From positions 248,001 through 312,000 of the forward strand of contig NZ_JASHIM010000001.1 in the NCBI RefSeq assembly GCF_030733685.1: a stretch of 64,000 nucleotides of DNA, read 5' to 3'. This stretch comes from Roseovarius sp. MMSF_3281 (GTDB lineage: Bacteria; Pseudomonadota; Alphaproteobacteria; Rhodobacterales; Rhodobacteraceae). The translations under genes and the position numbers were made by a program. Shown here one piece after another: positions 7,732 to 15,933 of the stretch. The notes beneath the pieces were generated by a model. That model saw only the letters and a list, made by a program, of their open reading frames with translations. It was not told the DNA's origin and made no database searches. Positions within the stretch are counted from its first letter, which is position 1. Each line of letters opens with the position of its first letter.

Positions 7732-8973
7732 TCACTCGGATGCAGTGGCTTCCTGCGGCACGTCGCCCGTCTGCAACTCCGCCACATAGCGTGACAGGTC
7801 CTCGTCCCGGGTCAAATCGGCCACATCATAGGTTTGGCTCAGGTCGGTCGCATCCAACGCCAGGTCCGAGGTAACCGATCCGCGCGGCCCCGCAGGCCCG
7901 TAATGCTGACCGTTGACGTTGAAATAGATCGCACCGGATTCGCCCACCCGCAGGGTCGGCGGCTCTTCCGTCGGCGGTACATCCCATGTGTCCCCGGCAT
8001 TCATGATGCCTTCGTAAATCACCGTGCCATCGGCGGCCCGCACCCGCACCCACGCAGGCCGAACCGCGACCATGCGCACACCGGCAGGCGGCGTTTCCAG
8101 AACCTGTGGGCTGGGCCGATCCTGCGCCTCGGTCACCGCCACTTCGATCGACTCGCGGTCGGCCTGCGGCAAATCGGGCCGCAACAGGCCCACCTGCGCC
8201 GGGCTCAGGGTCGAAATCGGCGCATCGCGCGCCACCATCACGGGCACGTCCAATGCCTCGGGCCGATAAAGACGGTCCAGGCGGTCCTCGACATCTGGCG
8301 CGGCGAATCCGCCGGCAATCTCGGTGCTGTCCTCGTCCCGGTCCTCGGTTTCACGAACGGCCGTTTGCAAAGGGTCCAAATCCGACAGGACATCAGGCGT
8401 GTTTTCGACCGGGGCCACCTGCACGCGCTGAACTTCGTTCAAAACGCTCCACCCGCCATAGCCGATGCCGCCGATCAAAGCCAAAAGCACCAGCGCCGAG
8501 CCGATGGCCCCCGGTTCGATCCGCGCAAGAAAGCTCTCGCTGGCCGGAACAAAGGGCGTGCTGGGCGACATCAAGGGGTCGACCGGTTTTTTCGATTGGC
8601 TTGCCAGACGCGATGTGCTGTCGCTCTTGCGCCGCCCCGAGGCCTCCGCCGACATGCCATGCGCGGTGGAAAAGCCACTCTCGGCGCAAAATGCCGCGAA
8701 TGACTTGTCGGGGTCCATGTTCAGATAACGGGCATAAGACCGGACATAGCCGGGAATGAAACCGGGCGTGTCAAAGGCATCGGGATCGGCGTTTTCAATG
8801 GCCGCGATATAGCTGGCCTTGATCCGCAGTTCTCGTTCGACGTCCAGAAGGGATTTGCCAAGGGTTGCGCGTTCACCGCGCATCATATCGCCAAGCCGTA
8901 ACTCAAAATCGTCAAACCCACGGGGTTCAACTTCCTCGTCGTCTGGCTTGCGCGAAAAACGGCGCCCAATCAT
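7732..8973 (-). CDS. RodZ-like membrane protein with HTH and DUF4115 domains
   Basis: A 413-residue protein with a cytoplasmic HTH_25 domain at about 20-95 (RLGDMMRGERATLGKSLLDVE, then ASYIAAIENADPDAF and GFIPGYVRSYARYLNMDP). One transmembrane segment follows at about 165-190 (GSALVLLALIGGIGYGGW), then a low-complexity periplasmic linker. The C-terminal DUF4115 domain is at about 300-375 (RPAWVRVRAADGTVIYEGIM). This is the RodZ architecture; RodZ couples MreB filaments to the cell-wall machinery in rods. The linker is longer than in E. coli RodZ. The position just upstream of ispG is typical for rodZ. Confidence 0.85.
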   Translation of the reverse strand: MIGRRFSRKPDDEEVEPRGFDDFELRLGDMMRGERATLGKSLLDVERELRIKASYIAAIENADPDAFDTPGFIPGYVRSYARYLNMDPDKSFAAFCAESGFSTAHGMSAEASGRRKSDSTSRLASQSKKPVDPLMSPSTPFVPASESFLARIEPGAIGSALVLLALIGGIGYGGWSVLNEVQRVQVAPVENTPDVLSDLDPLQTAVRETEDRDEDSTEIAGGFAAPDVEDRLDRLYRPEALDVPVMVARDAPISTLSPAQVGLLRPDLPQADRESIEVAVTEAQDRPSPQVLETPPAGVRMVAVRPAWVRVRAADGTVIYEGIMNAGDTWDVPPTEEPPTLRVGESGAIYFNVNGQHYGPAGPRGSVTSDLALDATDLSQTYDVADLTRDEDLSRYVAELQTGDVPQEATASE

Positions 8974-9085
8974 GCAACCTGCCCCTTAGCGATGCTGCCC
9001 ACGCCCCAATGTCCCGATTCGAGCGTTTTCATGTTTGTTTAGGGAAAATTAGCACATCGCAAGGTTAATTGCACCTGCGGCGCGC

Positions 9086-10315
9086 TCAACCGGTTAATTC
9101 GGCGCGATTCAGCGCACAATGGCTCCATAATTCATCCATGGCCCGCACAAGTGCATCCATTTCGTTCGGTCCATGTACCGGCGAAGGTGTAAAGCGCAAC
9201 CGCTCGGTGCCGCGCGGCACAGTCGGGAAGTTGATGGGCTGAACGTAGCAGCCATAGCCATCCAGCAACATATCCGACAGTTTCTTGGTATGCACCGGGT
9301 TGCCCACGATCACCGGCACGATATGGCTACCGTGGTCAATAAGCGGCAGGCCCATGCCCTTCAGGCGGGTCTTGAGGATCTTGGCCTGGGTCTGTTGCTG
9401 ATCCCGCAGCTTTTGACCTTCCGAGGTTTTCAGGAAGGCAACCGAGGCCGTGGCCCCCGCCGCCAAGGTCGGCGCCAGCGAGGTCGAAAAGATGAATCCC
9501 GGCGCGTAACTCCGCACCGCGTCACACATTTTTGCCGAGGCCGCGATATACCCGCCCATCACGCCATAGGCCTTGGCCAGCGTGCCGTTGATGATGTCCA
9601 GACGGTGCATCAGGCGGTCGCGTTCGCAAATCCCGGCCCCGCGCGGGCCGTACATGCCGACCGCGTGCACTTCATCGATATAGGTCAGCGCGCCAAATTC
9701 GTCGGCCAGATCGCAGATCGCTTCGATGGGTCCGAAATCGCCATCCATCGAATACACCGATTCAAAGGCGATCAGCTTGGGCGCCTTGGGGTCGTCGGCG
9801 GCCATCAACTCGCGCAGGTGTTCCACGTCGTTGTGGCGGAAAATCCGCTTGGCGCCGCCGTTGCGGCGCACGCCTTCGATCATCGAGGCATGGTTCAACT
9901 CGTCGGAATAAATGATCAGCCCGGGGAACAGCTTGGGCAGCGTACTCAGCGTGGCGTCATTGGCGATATAGGCACTGGTGAACAAAAGCGCGGCTTCCTT
10001 GCCGTGCAAATCGGCAAGCTCGGCCTCCAGCCGCTTGTGATACACGGTGGTGCCGGAAATGTTGCGCGTCCCGCCCGATCCGGCGCCGGTGGCATCCAAG
10101 GCCTCGTGCATGGCTTCCAGAACGACGGGATGCTGACCCATCCCAAGGTAATCGTTGCCGCACCAGACCGTAATCGGTTGCTCGGACCCGTCGGGTTTGC
10201 GCCATGTGGCATGGGGGAACTGGCCATTCTGGCGCTCAATATCGATAAAGGTGCGATAACGCCCTTCCTCGTGTAGCTTCGCAATCGCCGCATCCAGCTG
10301 TGCCGAATAATCCAA
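9086..10315 (-). CDS. hemA: 5-aminolevulinate synthase
   Basis: PLP enzyme condensing glycine and succinyl-CoA to 5-aminolevulinate (C4 Shemin pathway), the first step of haem and bacteriochlorophyll synthesis. I take the TTG at 10313-10315 as start because AAGGAGGGG lies just upstream and because the product then begins [21 protein letters not shown] and has 409 residues, close to the usual 407. An in-frame extension to 10420 is not conserved. Landmarks are [34 protein letters not shown] and the PLP lysine in [12 protein letters not shown], about residue 248. An FNR box lies upstream. Confidence 0.96.
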   Translation of the reverse strand: MDYSAQLDAAIAKLHEEGRYRTFIDIERQNGQFPHATWRKPDGSEQPITVWCGNDYLGMGQHPVVLEAMHEALDATGAGSGGTRNISGTTVYHKRLEAELADLHGKEAALLFTSAYIANDATLSTLPKLFPGLIIYSDELNHASMIEGVRRNGGAKRIFRHNDVEHLRELMAADDPKAPKLIAFESVYSMDGDFGPIEAICDLADEFGALTYIDEVHAVGMYGPRGAGICERDRLMHRLDIINGTLAKAYGVMGGYIAASAKMCDAVRSYAPGFIFSTSLAPTLAAGATASVAFLKTSEGQKLRDQQQTQAKILKTRLKGMGLPLIDHGSHIVPVIVGNPVHTKKLSDMLLDGYGCYVQPINFPTVPRGTERLRFTPSPVHGPNEMDALVRAMDELWSHCALNRAELTG

Positions 10316-10460
10316 CGGGTTCCCCTCCTTGGTCGTATCCGCATGAGATCGCCGCCCACACGGAGCAGTCCTCCTCAGGACTGACATATTCATCAACTTA
10401 GATGCATATATCGCGCGCACCTCTCACGCAACAGGTTACAATTTGCCGCCCCCCATCACT

Positions 10461-10474
10461 TTGATTTTGATCAA
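10461..10474. promoter_or_regulatory. FNR/FnrL-type operator
   Basis: TTGATTTTGATCAA is a perfect match to the FNR consensus TTGAT-N4-ATCAA. It lies in the 249-bp divergent region between hemA (start 10315) and the M20 peptidase (start 10565). Oxygen control of hemA by FnrL is known in Rhodobacter sphaeroides, so hemA is the likelier target. The site is about 147 bp from the hemA start codon and 91 bp from the peptidase start. Which promoter it serves is not shown by the sequence. Confidence 0.75.
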
Positions 10475-10564
10475 GTTCCGCATGCGAGTTCGGTCAAGGT
10501 GCTGGACAGTCCCGCGCGCCCTGTTACCCTCCGCGCAAAACACCAACCAACCAAGGAAAGCGCC

Positions 10565-11959
10565 ATGTCCATCGACGCCGTTCTGTCCCGAATCGACGAT
10601 CAACTGCCCGAGGCGACGGAACGCCTGCTAGAGCTTCTGCGCATCCCCTCGATCTCGACCGATCCGGCCTATGCCGACCATTGCCAAAGCGCGGCCGACT
10701 GGCTGGTCAAAGACCTGCAAAGCCTTGGTATAAAGGCCGAAAAGCGTACAACCCCGGGCCACCCCATGGTCGTGGGGCACGTCGAAGGGCCCAAAGACTC
10801 CGCGGCCCCGCACCTGCTGTTTTACGGCCATTACGATGTGCAACCCGTCGACCCGCTGGACCTGTGGGACAATGACCCCTTCGACCCGCAACTCGAAGAC
10901 ACCCCCAAGGGCCGGGTGATCCGTGGCCGGGGCAGTTCCGACGACAAGGGCCAGCTTATGACCTTTGTCGAGGCCTGCCGCGCATGGAAGGCGGTCAACG
11001 GCACCCTGCCCTGTTCCATCACCTTCTTTTTCGAAGGCGAAGAAGAATCAGGCTCGCCCTCGCTAACCCCCTTCATGAAAGAAAACGCTGACGAGTTGCG
11101 CGCCGATCTCGCGCTGATCTGCGACACCGGCCTCTTTCAATCGAAAACCCCGGCCATCGTCACCATGCTGCGCGGCATGCTCTCCGAGGAGTTCACCATC
11201 ACCGGGCCACGCGTCGATCTGCACTCCGGCTTTTTCGGTGGCCTCGCCATGAATCCTATTCGCGTGATGTCGCAGGTGCTGGCCGATCTGCACGACAGCC
11301 AGGGCCGGGTCACCATCCCCGGCTTTTACGATGGCATCCCCGAACTCTCCGACGAGGTGCGCGCCCAATGGGACGGCCTCGGCTTTGACTGGCAAAGCTT
11401 CCTTGGCGGCGTCGGCCTGTCGAAACCCGCAGGCGAAGAGGATCGCACCCCGCTGGAAATGATCTGGTCCCGCCCCACGGCGGAAGTCAACGGCATCTGG
11501 GGCGGCTATACCGGCGACGGGTTCAAAACCGTCCTGCCCGCTGAGGCCCACGCCAAGATCAGCTTTCGACTTGTCGAAGGTCAGGACCCCTTGAAACTCC
11601 GCGCCGCATTCCGCGATTTCGTGCAATCCCGCCTGCCCGAGGATTGCAGCGTTGAGTTCAAGGGCTACGGCGCCTCGCCCGCCTCGATCATGGACAACAC
11701 CGACCCCGCCTTCGAGGCCACCCGCCAGGCCCTGTCCGAGGAATGGCCCGATCCCGCCGCCTTCGTCGGCTGCGGCGGCTCGATTCCCATCGCGGGCCAT
11801 TTCGGCAGCATCCTTGGCATGAACGCCATGCTTGTGGGGTTCGGCAAGGATGACGACGCCATTCACTCGCCCAACGAAAAATACGACCTGGAGAGTTTTC
11901 ACAAAGGCACGCGAAGCTGGGCGCGCATCCTGCACCGGTTGGCGGCTAACGCGGCATAA
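10565..11959 (+). CDS. M20/M28-type dipeptidase
   Basis: A 464-residue zinc dipeptidase of the M20 family (ArgE/DapE/CPG2 fold) that hydrolyses short peptides in the cytoplasm. The ATG at 10565 is preceded by AAGGAAAG. Metal ligands and catalytic residues are in YGHYDVQPVDP (His), GRGSSDDKGQ (Asp), EGEEESGSPS (general-base Glu and ligand Glu) and a final HSPNEKYD (His). The lid/dimerisation domain spans about residues 205-370. It is divergent from hemA and is followed by an unrelated hydrolase. The exact substrate cannot be inferred; carnosinase-like dipeptidases are nearest in pattern. Confidence 0.92.
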   Translation: MSIDAVLSRIDDQLPEATERLLELLRIPSISTDPAYADHCQSAADWLVKDLQSLGIKAEKRTTPGHPMVVGHVEGPKDSAAPHLLFYGHYDVQPVDPLDLWDNDPFDPQLEDTPKGRVIRGRGSSDDKGQLMTFVEACRAWKAVNGTLPCSITFFFEGEEESGSPSLTPFMKENADELRADLALICDTGLFQSKTPAIVTMLRGMLSEEFTITGPRVDLHSGFFGGLAMNPIRVMSQVLADLHDSQGRVTIPGFYDGIPELSDEVRAQWDGLGFDWQSFLGGVGLSKPAGEEDRTPLEMIWSRPTAEVNGIWGGYTGDGFKTVLPAEAHAKISFRLVEGQDPLKLRAAFRDFVQSRLPEDCSVEFKGYGASPASIMDNTDPAFEATRQALSEEWPDPAAFVGCGGSIPIAGHFGSILGMNAMLVGFGKDDDAIHSPNEKYDLESFHKGTRSWARILHRLAANAA

Positions 11960-11966
11960 ATGTCTC

Positions 11967-11990
11967 GCCCGGCGGCATCACCCGCCGGGC
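11967..11990 (+). terminator. Hairpin after the M20 peptidase
   Basis: GCCCGGCGG at 11967-11975 pairs perfectly with CCGCCGGGC at 11982-11990 across a six-base loop, starting 8 bp after the peptidase stop codon. No U-tract follows, so it may end transcription with Rho or simply protect the 3' end. The next gene begins 48 bp later. Confidence 0.45.
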
Positions 11991-12038
11991 AGCGCCGACC
12001 CGCCCTATCGAATAGTCCCAGCCTAGCAGGGCAGACAC

Positions 12039-12908
12039 ATGACCATCCCCGGCTTCACCGACCATGCCATAACCCTCGCAGGCCAGGACATCGCCTATTC
12101 CATCGGCGGCTCCGGTCCGCCGCTCCTGCTATTGCACGGCTTCCCGCAAACCCGCGCCATGTGGGCCCGCATCGCACCGGAACTGGCGCAATCTCATACC
12201 GTGGTCTGCCCCGATCTGCGCGGCTATGGGCAATCCGGCAAACCGCAGGAGGTCAGCGCCTACAGTTTCCGCGCCATGGCCGAGGACATGCGCCTGCTGA
12301 TGGGCCACTTGGGCCATACCGAATTCGCCGTGGCGGGCCATGATCGCGGCGGGCGCGTCACCCATCGTTTGGCGCTTGACGCGCCGCAATGCGTGACCCG
12401 CGCCTGCGTGATGGATATCGTACCGACCCACACACTCCTGTCGGACCTGAAACAGGAGGTGGCGACAGCCTATTATCACTGGTTCTTTCTGGCCCAGCCC
12501 GCGCCGTTTCCCGAAACCCTTATCGGGCACGATCCCGACGCCTATTACCAATCCTGCCTTCTGGGCTGGGGCGGTGCGCGGCTCTCGGATTTCGACGCCG
12601 ATCAGCTGGCCGCCTACCGCGGGGCGTGGCGCGATGCCGAAACCATTCGCGGCATGTGCAACGATTACCGCGCCACGCTCAGCCATGACATGGCCCACGA
12701 CAGCGCCGATCTCACCCAACGCATCGGCTGTCCTACGCTGGTCTTGTACGGGGCCGATGGCGCGATGGCCCAACACTACGATGTCGCACAAACGTGGGCC
12801 GCAAAATGCACCCAGATGCAGGCCCACCCGATCCCCGGCGGTCACTTCTTCCCCGACACGGCCCCAAATGAAACCACAGCCGCGCTAAAGGCGTTCTTCA
12901 CTCTCTAG
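12039..12908 (+). CDS. Alpha/beta hydrolase, haloacetate dehalogenase-like
   Basis: A 289-residue alpha/beta hydrolase. The oxyanion region is LLLLHGFPQTRAMW, the nucleophile is Asp102 in GHDRGGRVTHR (Asp rather than Ser, as in dehalogenases and epoxide hydrolases), and the histidine base is in PGGHFFPD near the C-terminus. YYHWFFLAQPAPFPE carries the His-Trp pair and CNDYRA the Tyr that bind the leaving halide in fluoroacetate dehalogenases such as that of Rhodopseudomonas palustris. The likely reaction is hydrolysis of haloacetates, though natural substrates in this genome are unknown. No transport or regulator gene for haloacids is adjacent. Confidence 0.85.
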   Translation: MTIPGFTDHAITLAGQDIAYSIGGSGPPLLLLHGFPQTRAMWARIAPELAQSHTVVCPDLRGYGQSGKPQEVSAYSFRAMAEDMRLLMGHLGHTEFAVAGHDRGGRVTHRLALDAPQCVTRACVMDIVPTHTLLSDLKQEVATAYYHWFFLAQPAPFPETLIGHDPDAYYQSCLLGWGGARLSDFDADQLAAYRGAWRDAETIRGMCNDYRATLSHDMAHDSADLTQRIGCPTLVLYGADGAMAQHYDVAQTWAAKCTQMQAHPIPGGHFFPDTAPNETTAALKAFFTL

Positions 12909-12914
12909 CGCAAG

Positions 12915-12961
12915 CCGATTTCTTCAAAAGAAATCGGACCGAAATCTTTTCAAGATTTCGG
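12915..12961. repeat. Two consecutive palindromes between convergent genes
   Basis: Two hairpins with 10-bp perfect arms stand side by side: 12915-12937 (CCGATTTCTT / AAGAAATCGG, loop CAA) and 12939-12961 (CCGAAATCTT / AAGATTTCGG, loop TTC). The second overlaps the stop codon and last codons of the small membrane-protein gene on the minus strand. They probably terminate both converging transcripts, as at 6434-6529. Confidence 0.8.
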
Positions 12962-13171
12962 CATCGCCCGCCCGCCCTTCACCAAAGCCAAGACCCACGG
13001 GGCCGAATGCAGGATCAGGTCAAACCAATCCAGCCCGCCGCGCAACTCCCCGGCAAACAGCATCTTCAGCTTTTCCCAGATATGCGGCTCGGGCGTATAG
13101 GGTGCCAATCCAAGCGTCAGTACCATGAAACCGACGATCCACCACGGAAGCCTGTCTATGAAACCACCCAT
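12950..13171 (-). CDS. Small two-segment membrane protein (annotated as RND transporter in relatives)
   Basis: A 73-residue protein with two hydrophobic segments: LPWWIVGFMVLTLGLAP at the N-terminus and LILHSAPWVLALVKG near the C-terminus. They are separated by a conserved EPHIWEKLKMLFAGELRG stretch. Proteins of this size and pattern are common in Rhodobacterales and are often labelled RND transporter, but they are far too short to be an RND pump. The EPHxxEK segment suggests a conserved cytoplasmic or periplasmic contact. Its last four codons form half of a palindrome that also serves as terminator. Function unknown. Confidence 0.8.
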   Translation of the reverse strand: MGGFIDRLPWWIVGFMVLTLGLAPYTPEPHIWEKLKMLFAGELRGGLDWFDLILHSAPWVLALVKGGRAMPKS

Positions 13172-13200
13172 GGGCCTGCTCGCATCGTGGTTGGGGAAAA

Positions 13201-13277
13201 TGGCGCGGTTGACGGGGCTCGAACCCGCGACCTCCGGCGTGACAGGCCGGCACTCTAACCAACTGAGCTACAACCGC
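13201..13277 (-). tRNA. tRNA-Asp (anticodon GTC)
   Basis: The minus strand gives a 77-nt cloverleaf with GCGGTTG acceptor, D-arm GCTC/GAGT, anticodon loop CTGTCAC and T-arm with GTTCGAG. The CCA end is encoded (TGG at 13201-13203). The anticodon GUC reads Asp codons. A second, identical copy follows at 13446-13522. Confidence 0.97.
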
Positions 13278-13445
13278 GCGTGAGGGGCTGATTAAATCAC
13301 GCCCCTGCCCCCGTCAATGGGCAATTCACCGATAATTCCACCCATGTAATACCCGCGTTTTCCCAACGCGCCGAACGCCCCTTAAAGGCGTGAAAAAAAG
13401 GCGTGAAAATTGTCACATGATTTTCCGGGAAAAGAGACGCAGCAG

Positions 13446-13522
13446 TGGCGCGGTTGACGGGGCTCGAACCCGCGACCTCCGGCGTGACAGGCCGGCACTC
13501 TAACCAACTGAGCTACAACCGC
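13446..13522 (-). tRNA. tRNA-Asp (anticodon GTC), second copy
   Basis: This 77-nt gene is identical to the copy at 13201-13277, including anticodon loop CTGTCAC and encoded CCA. The 168-bp spacer between the copies is unrelated to the flanks and carries no gene I can see. Both lie on the minus strand and may be one transcript. Confidence 0.97.
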
Positions 13523-13710
13523 CCGCTGCGTGAAGGGCGGTTTACGCCGCCCGCCTGCCCCCGTCAAGCGCCTCTTTCACATCCATGTCGGATTTTTCGC
13601 CACCCGCCCAAAGCGCGGCATTCCGGCGCAGCTTTCCCAGCCGTGTTGTCGGCGTGAAACCGCCGCCTATTTCGTCACCTGAAAAGGAAACCACCAGAAG
13701 GAAATGCAAT

Positions 13711-13842
13711 ATGTTCAAAGGCTTCGGTACCGCCATGATCTTTGTCACGGGCTTTCTCGTGGCACTTCCCGCCGTCTTCGCCCTTGCGGTATCCGGCGAC
13801 GGCTGGCTCCAGCAACTTGACCAGATGTCACCCTTTTTCTAA
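13711..13842 (+). CDS. Small membrane protein of 43 residues
   Basis: MFKGFGTAMIFVTGFLVALP starts a 43-residue protein with one hydrophobic segment (about residues 5-27), followed by a short polar tail with WLQQLDQMSPFF. AAGGA at 13698-13702 is well spaced from the ATG, better than for any upstream start in the same frame. It lies between two tRNA genes, on the opposite strand. No family recognised. The good ribosome binding site and clean membrane segment make it more likely real than chance, but short size keeps it uncertain. Confidence 0.5.
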   Translation: MFKGFGTAMIFVTGFLVALPAVFALAVSGDGWLQQLDQMSPFF

Positions 13843-13866
13843 GGGCCAGTTCTTGCAAAGGGGAAA

Positions 13867-13942
<76 letters not shown>

Positions 13943-14037
13943 GATGCGCGGGTATTTAGCCCGGCTTTTTCAAAGGCGCAAGGGGTGTTGTTGCACGATT
14001 GTCCCTTAACTCGGGCAATAGGGCGCCAAGCCATATG

Positions 14038-14127
14038 AAAGCGGTTTCGCGAAATGCCGTGCATCGTTCAATGGTTGCCTGCGTGCCGCTCTTTGCCGAT
14101 GTCTCGGGTCAAAGGCGAAACGCTTTC
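14038..14127. repeat. Dispersed intergenic repeat, copy A
   Basis: A roughly 90-bp element bounded by near-perfect inverted ends (AAAGCGGTTTCGC and GCGAAACGCTTT). It shares its order of segments with the element at 15791-15906: GTTTCGCGAAA, then GTGC-TCG-TCAAT-GTTGC, then CCGC-CTTTGC-GATG-CTC-GGT, then AAAGGCG-AACGCTTT. It fills the gap between tRNA-Val and the membrane protein at 14133. No ORF is inside. Confidence 0.65.
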
Positions 14128-14132
14128 AACAC

Positions 14133-14711
14133 CTATCCATAAAGCCGCCGGGTAAACCGCCGCCACATCAAAAGCGGTGTGGCCAACACCATGAAAAACA
14201 TCACCCCGCCCGAAAGCTGCACCCACCATGGAATTTGCAGCATGGTGTGGATCAGCGTGAACAGCCCAAACAGGAACGGCGGGCTGATGAACGACAAGAT
14301 CACCGCAAGGTTGAAAACCCATTTCTTGACCCGAAAGGCCGCCGTTTTGTTGAGGTGTTGACGATATTCATACCAATAAACGTCCCCCTTGGTGTCAACG
14401 CTTTGCTCCTTGCGAAACAGGAAACGGTCGATCCCTGCAATCGTCAAGGCATCGTCGATCCAGAACAGGAACAGCGTGATTGAAATCACGGTCAGCACGC
14501 ACATCAGGGCAAAGACAAAGGCCGCGTTCTGCATGATCTTTTGCGCCACTTCACCGCCGCCGACGACAACGCTGAAGATCCCGAAGAAAGAAAGCACCCC
14601 AACGTTGATCAAGCTCAGGCGGACATATTCAAACTGCTGTCGGCTTCGGCGGTTTTTCTCCTCGCGGAGCATCGCCAACTCGTTCAGCATGATGTCCTTT
14701 TCAATATCCAT
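14133..14711 (-). CDS. Four-helix membrane protein of unknown function
   Basis: A 192-residue integral membrane protein with a charged N-terminus (MDIEKDIMLNELAMLREEK, a likely short coiled coil). Four hydrophobic segments arranged as two pairs follow: LINVGVLSFFGIFSVVVG, AAFVFALMCVLTVISITLFLF, VFNLAVILSFISPPFLFGLF and LSGGVMFFMVLATPLL. Between the pairs is a soluble loop of about 45 residues (DDALTIAGIDRFLFRKEQSV, YWYEYRQHLNK). The C-terminus is basic (MWRRFTRRLYG), consistent with a cytoplasmic end. I do not recognise a family. It sits among tRNA genes, a common integration neighbourhood, but no integrase is near. Confidence 0.75.
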   Translation of the reverse strand: MDIEKDIMLNELAMLREEKNRRSRQQFEYVRLSLINVGVLSFFGIFSVVVGGGEVAQKIMQNAAFVFALMCVLTVISITLFLFWIDDALTIAGIDRFLFRKEQSVDTKGDVYWYEYRQHLNKTAAFRVKKWVFNLAVILSFISPPFLFGLFTLIHTMLQIPWWVQLSGGVMFFMVLATPLLMWRRFTRRLYG

Positions 14712-14841
14712 GGCGCGGTCCTGATCCTGCGTGGGGGCTGGCCTTATATTGCCCGCCCGCGTGATCGTTTTTCAAGGCAAACCGACACGACCTGGCCCTT
14801 AAACAACAACGGCGCACCTATTTAGGCACGCCGTCGGGAAA

Positions 14842-14916
14842 TGGTGGGTGATAGAAGATTCGAACTTCTGACATCTTCGATGTGAACGAAGCGCTCTACC
14901 ACTGAGCTAATCACCC
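14842..14916 (-). tRNA. tRNA-Val (anticodon CAC)
   Basis: A 75-nt minus-strand cloverleaf: acceptor GGGTGAT/ATCACCC, anticodon stem CTTCG/CGAAG with loop TTCACAT (CAC), T-loop GTTCGAA and encoded ACCA. The anticodon reads GUG. Its anticodon stem is the same as in the tRNA-Val(TAC) 900 bp away. Confidence 0.96.
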
Positions 14917-14935
14917 GTTGCCGGGTTCATTAGCG

Positions 14936-15448
14936 TCACTCAGCAGCCTCTGCAACACCATCTTTGGGATTTTCTGCATCGCCTTCGCCCGCCTCGCTTT
15001 TCTTGGCTTTGCTCTGGCGAATCTTGGCCACCGTGACCCTCACGTTCGACGAGTCCTTGGTGCGCTGTTGCTTGATCTTGGCAAAAGGCGGCAAGTTCAG
15101 GTCGCGGCCCTCGCCGATCGCCTCGCCCATGACTTCCATCATCGCCTCGATAACGGGCTTGGCAAATTTCTTGCGCACGCCCGAGCGTTCGATAACCGCA
15201 TCCATCAGCTCTTTCTTGCGCAGCATCGGGGCATGGGTGCTGGGGGTGCTTTCGCTGACCACCGTGGCCTTGGGCGCGGGTGTCGATGCCACCTCGATCT
15301 TGGCCGCGGTCGCGGGCTTCTTCACGTTCGCCTTGGTCGGTGCCGTCGCTTTGCGCGCGGATGCGGTTGAGCGTGTTTTGGAGGTTTTGCCCGCTGTCGT
15401 CGACGGCTTCACTCGCGTTGACGTGCCGGTTTTGCGTCGCGTGCTCAT
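14936..15448 (-). CDS. HU-family DNA-binding protein with histone-H1-like basic tail
   Basis: A 170-residue protein in two parts. Residues 1-75 are low-complexity, rich in Lys, Ala, Thr and Ser (TRRKTGTSTRVKPSTTAGKT, then KANVKKPATAAK), like the tails of bacterial H1/AlgP proteins. Residues about 76-150 form an HU/IHF-like domain: LRKKELMDAVIERSGVRKKF, AKPVIEAMMEVMGEAIGEG, LNLPPFAKIKQQRTKD. The usual HU arm motif (RNPxTG) is absent, and RVTVAKIRQSKAKK takes its place. It is probably a nucleoid protein binding DNA without sequence preference. Divergent from the small secreted protein at 15574. Confidence 0.85.
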   Translation of the reverse strand: MSTRRKTGTSTRVKPSTTAGKTSKTRSTASARKATAPTKANVKKPATAAKIEVASTPAPKATVVSESTPSTHAPMLRKKELMDAVIERSGVRKKFAKPVIEAMMEVMGEAIGEGRDLNLPPFAKIKQQRTKDSSNVRVTVAKIRQSKAKKSEAGEGDAENPKDGVAEAAE

Positions 15449-15515
15449 AATGGCCTCAATTGTTGCTCTTTGATCAACAATTTAACGCAAAAGCATTGAC
15501 AATACCACCCGAGAG

Positions 15516-15545
15516 TTGACCAGCAAGCGCCAGAATCGGTACTTT
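15516..15545 (+). promoter_or_regulatory. Possible sigma-70-type promoter for the small secreted protein
   Basis: TTGACC at 15516-15521 and TACTTT at 15540-15545 are 18 bp apart, about 30 bp before the GTG at 15574. A second TTGACA lies at 15496. Elements match only loosely, so this is a suggestion. Confidence 0.3.
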
Positions 15546-15573
15546 AAAGCCACACTATCCGGGGAAGATAATC

Positions 15574-15774
15574 GTGAAAAAGACAATAACAGCCCTCCTG
15601 TGCGCCGCCAGCCTCATCACCACGACACCGGCTCTCGCCGGAAGCCTCTCGGACCCCGTTGTCGCACCCGAAGTTATCATCGAAGAGACAATCCAAAGCT
15701 CCTCGTCCGAGAAACTGCACGGCCTCTTGGCAGCCCTGACAATCGTGTTGATCATCGTCGGCAAAGGCGCCTGA
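15574..15774 (+). CDS. Small secreted or membrane protein of 66 residues
   Basis: From a GTG start with GGGGAAG at 15561-15567, the product begins MKKTITALLCAASLITTTPA and is probably cleaved after ALA. The mature part has SDPVVAPEVIIEETIQSSSS and then a hydrophobic C-terminus (HGLLAALTIVLIIVGKGA) that could span the membrane. Similar small proteins with PVVxPxVIxE plus a serine run occur widely in Rhodobacterales and are sometimes mislabelled ferrochelatase; they lack any ferrochelatase motif. Function unknown. Confidence 0.65.
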   Translation: MKKTITALLCAASLITTTPALAGSLSDPVVAPEVIIEETIQSSSSEKLHGLLAALTIVLIIVGKGA

Positions 15775-15790
15775 TCAAGCAACCCTGCCC

Positions 15791-15906
15791 TAAAGCGTTT
15801 CGCGAAAAACCTGAATCACAGATTTTCGCGAAACGCAGTGCTCCGCTCAATCGTTGCACGCGTTCCGCCTTTCGCTGATGCCTCAGGTTAAAGGCGGAAC
15901 GCTTTA
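15791..15906. repeat. Dispersed intergenic repeat, copy B
   Basis: A 116-bp element with inverted ends (TAAAGCG at 15791, CGCTTTA at 15900-15906). Inside it has a strong hairpin made of GCGTTTCGCGAAAA and TTTTCGCGAAACGC. The right half ends CTCAGGTTAAAGGCGGAACG. It is related to the element at 14038-14127 and to a partial copy at 62310-62340. It lies downstream of the small secreted protein and of lon. Confidence 0.7.
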
Positions 15907-15933
15907 GGCAGGGCCACCACGGTAAAACGCGAA

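Noticed and set aside
6530-7789. Long plus-strand open frame of 419 codons
   Set aside because: It is antisense to ispG, which has full motif support. The frame is open only because of GC-rich codon bias.
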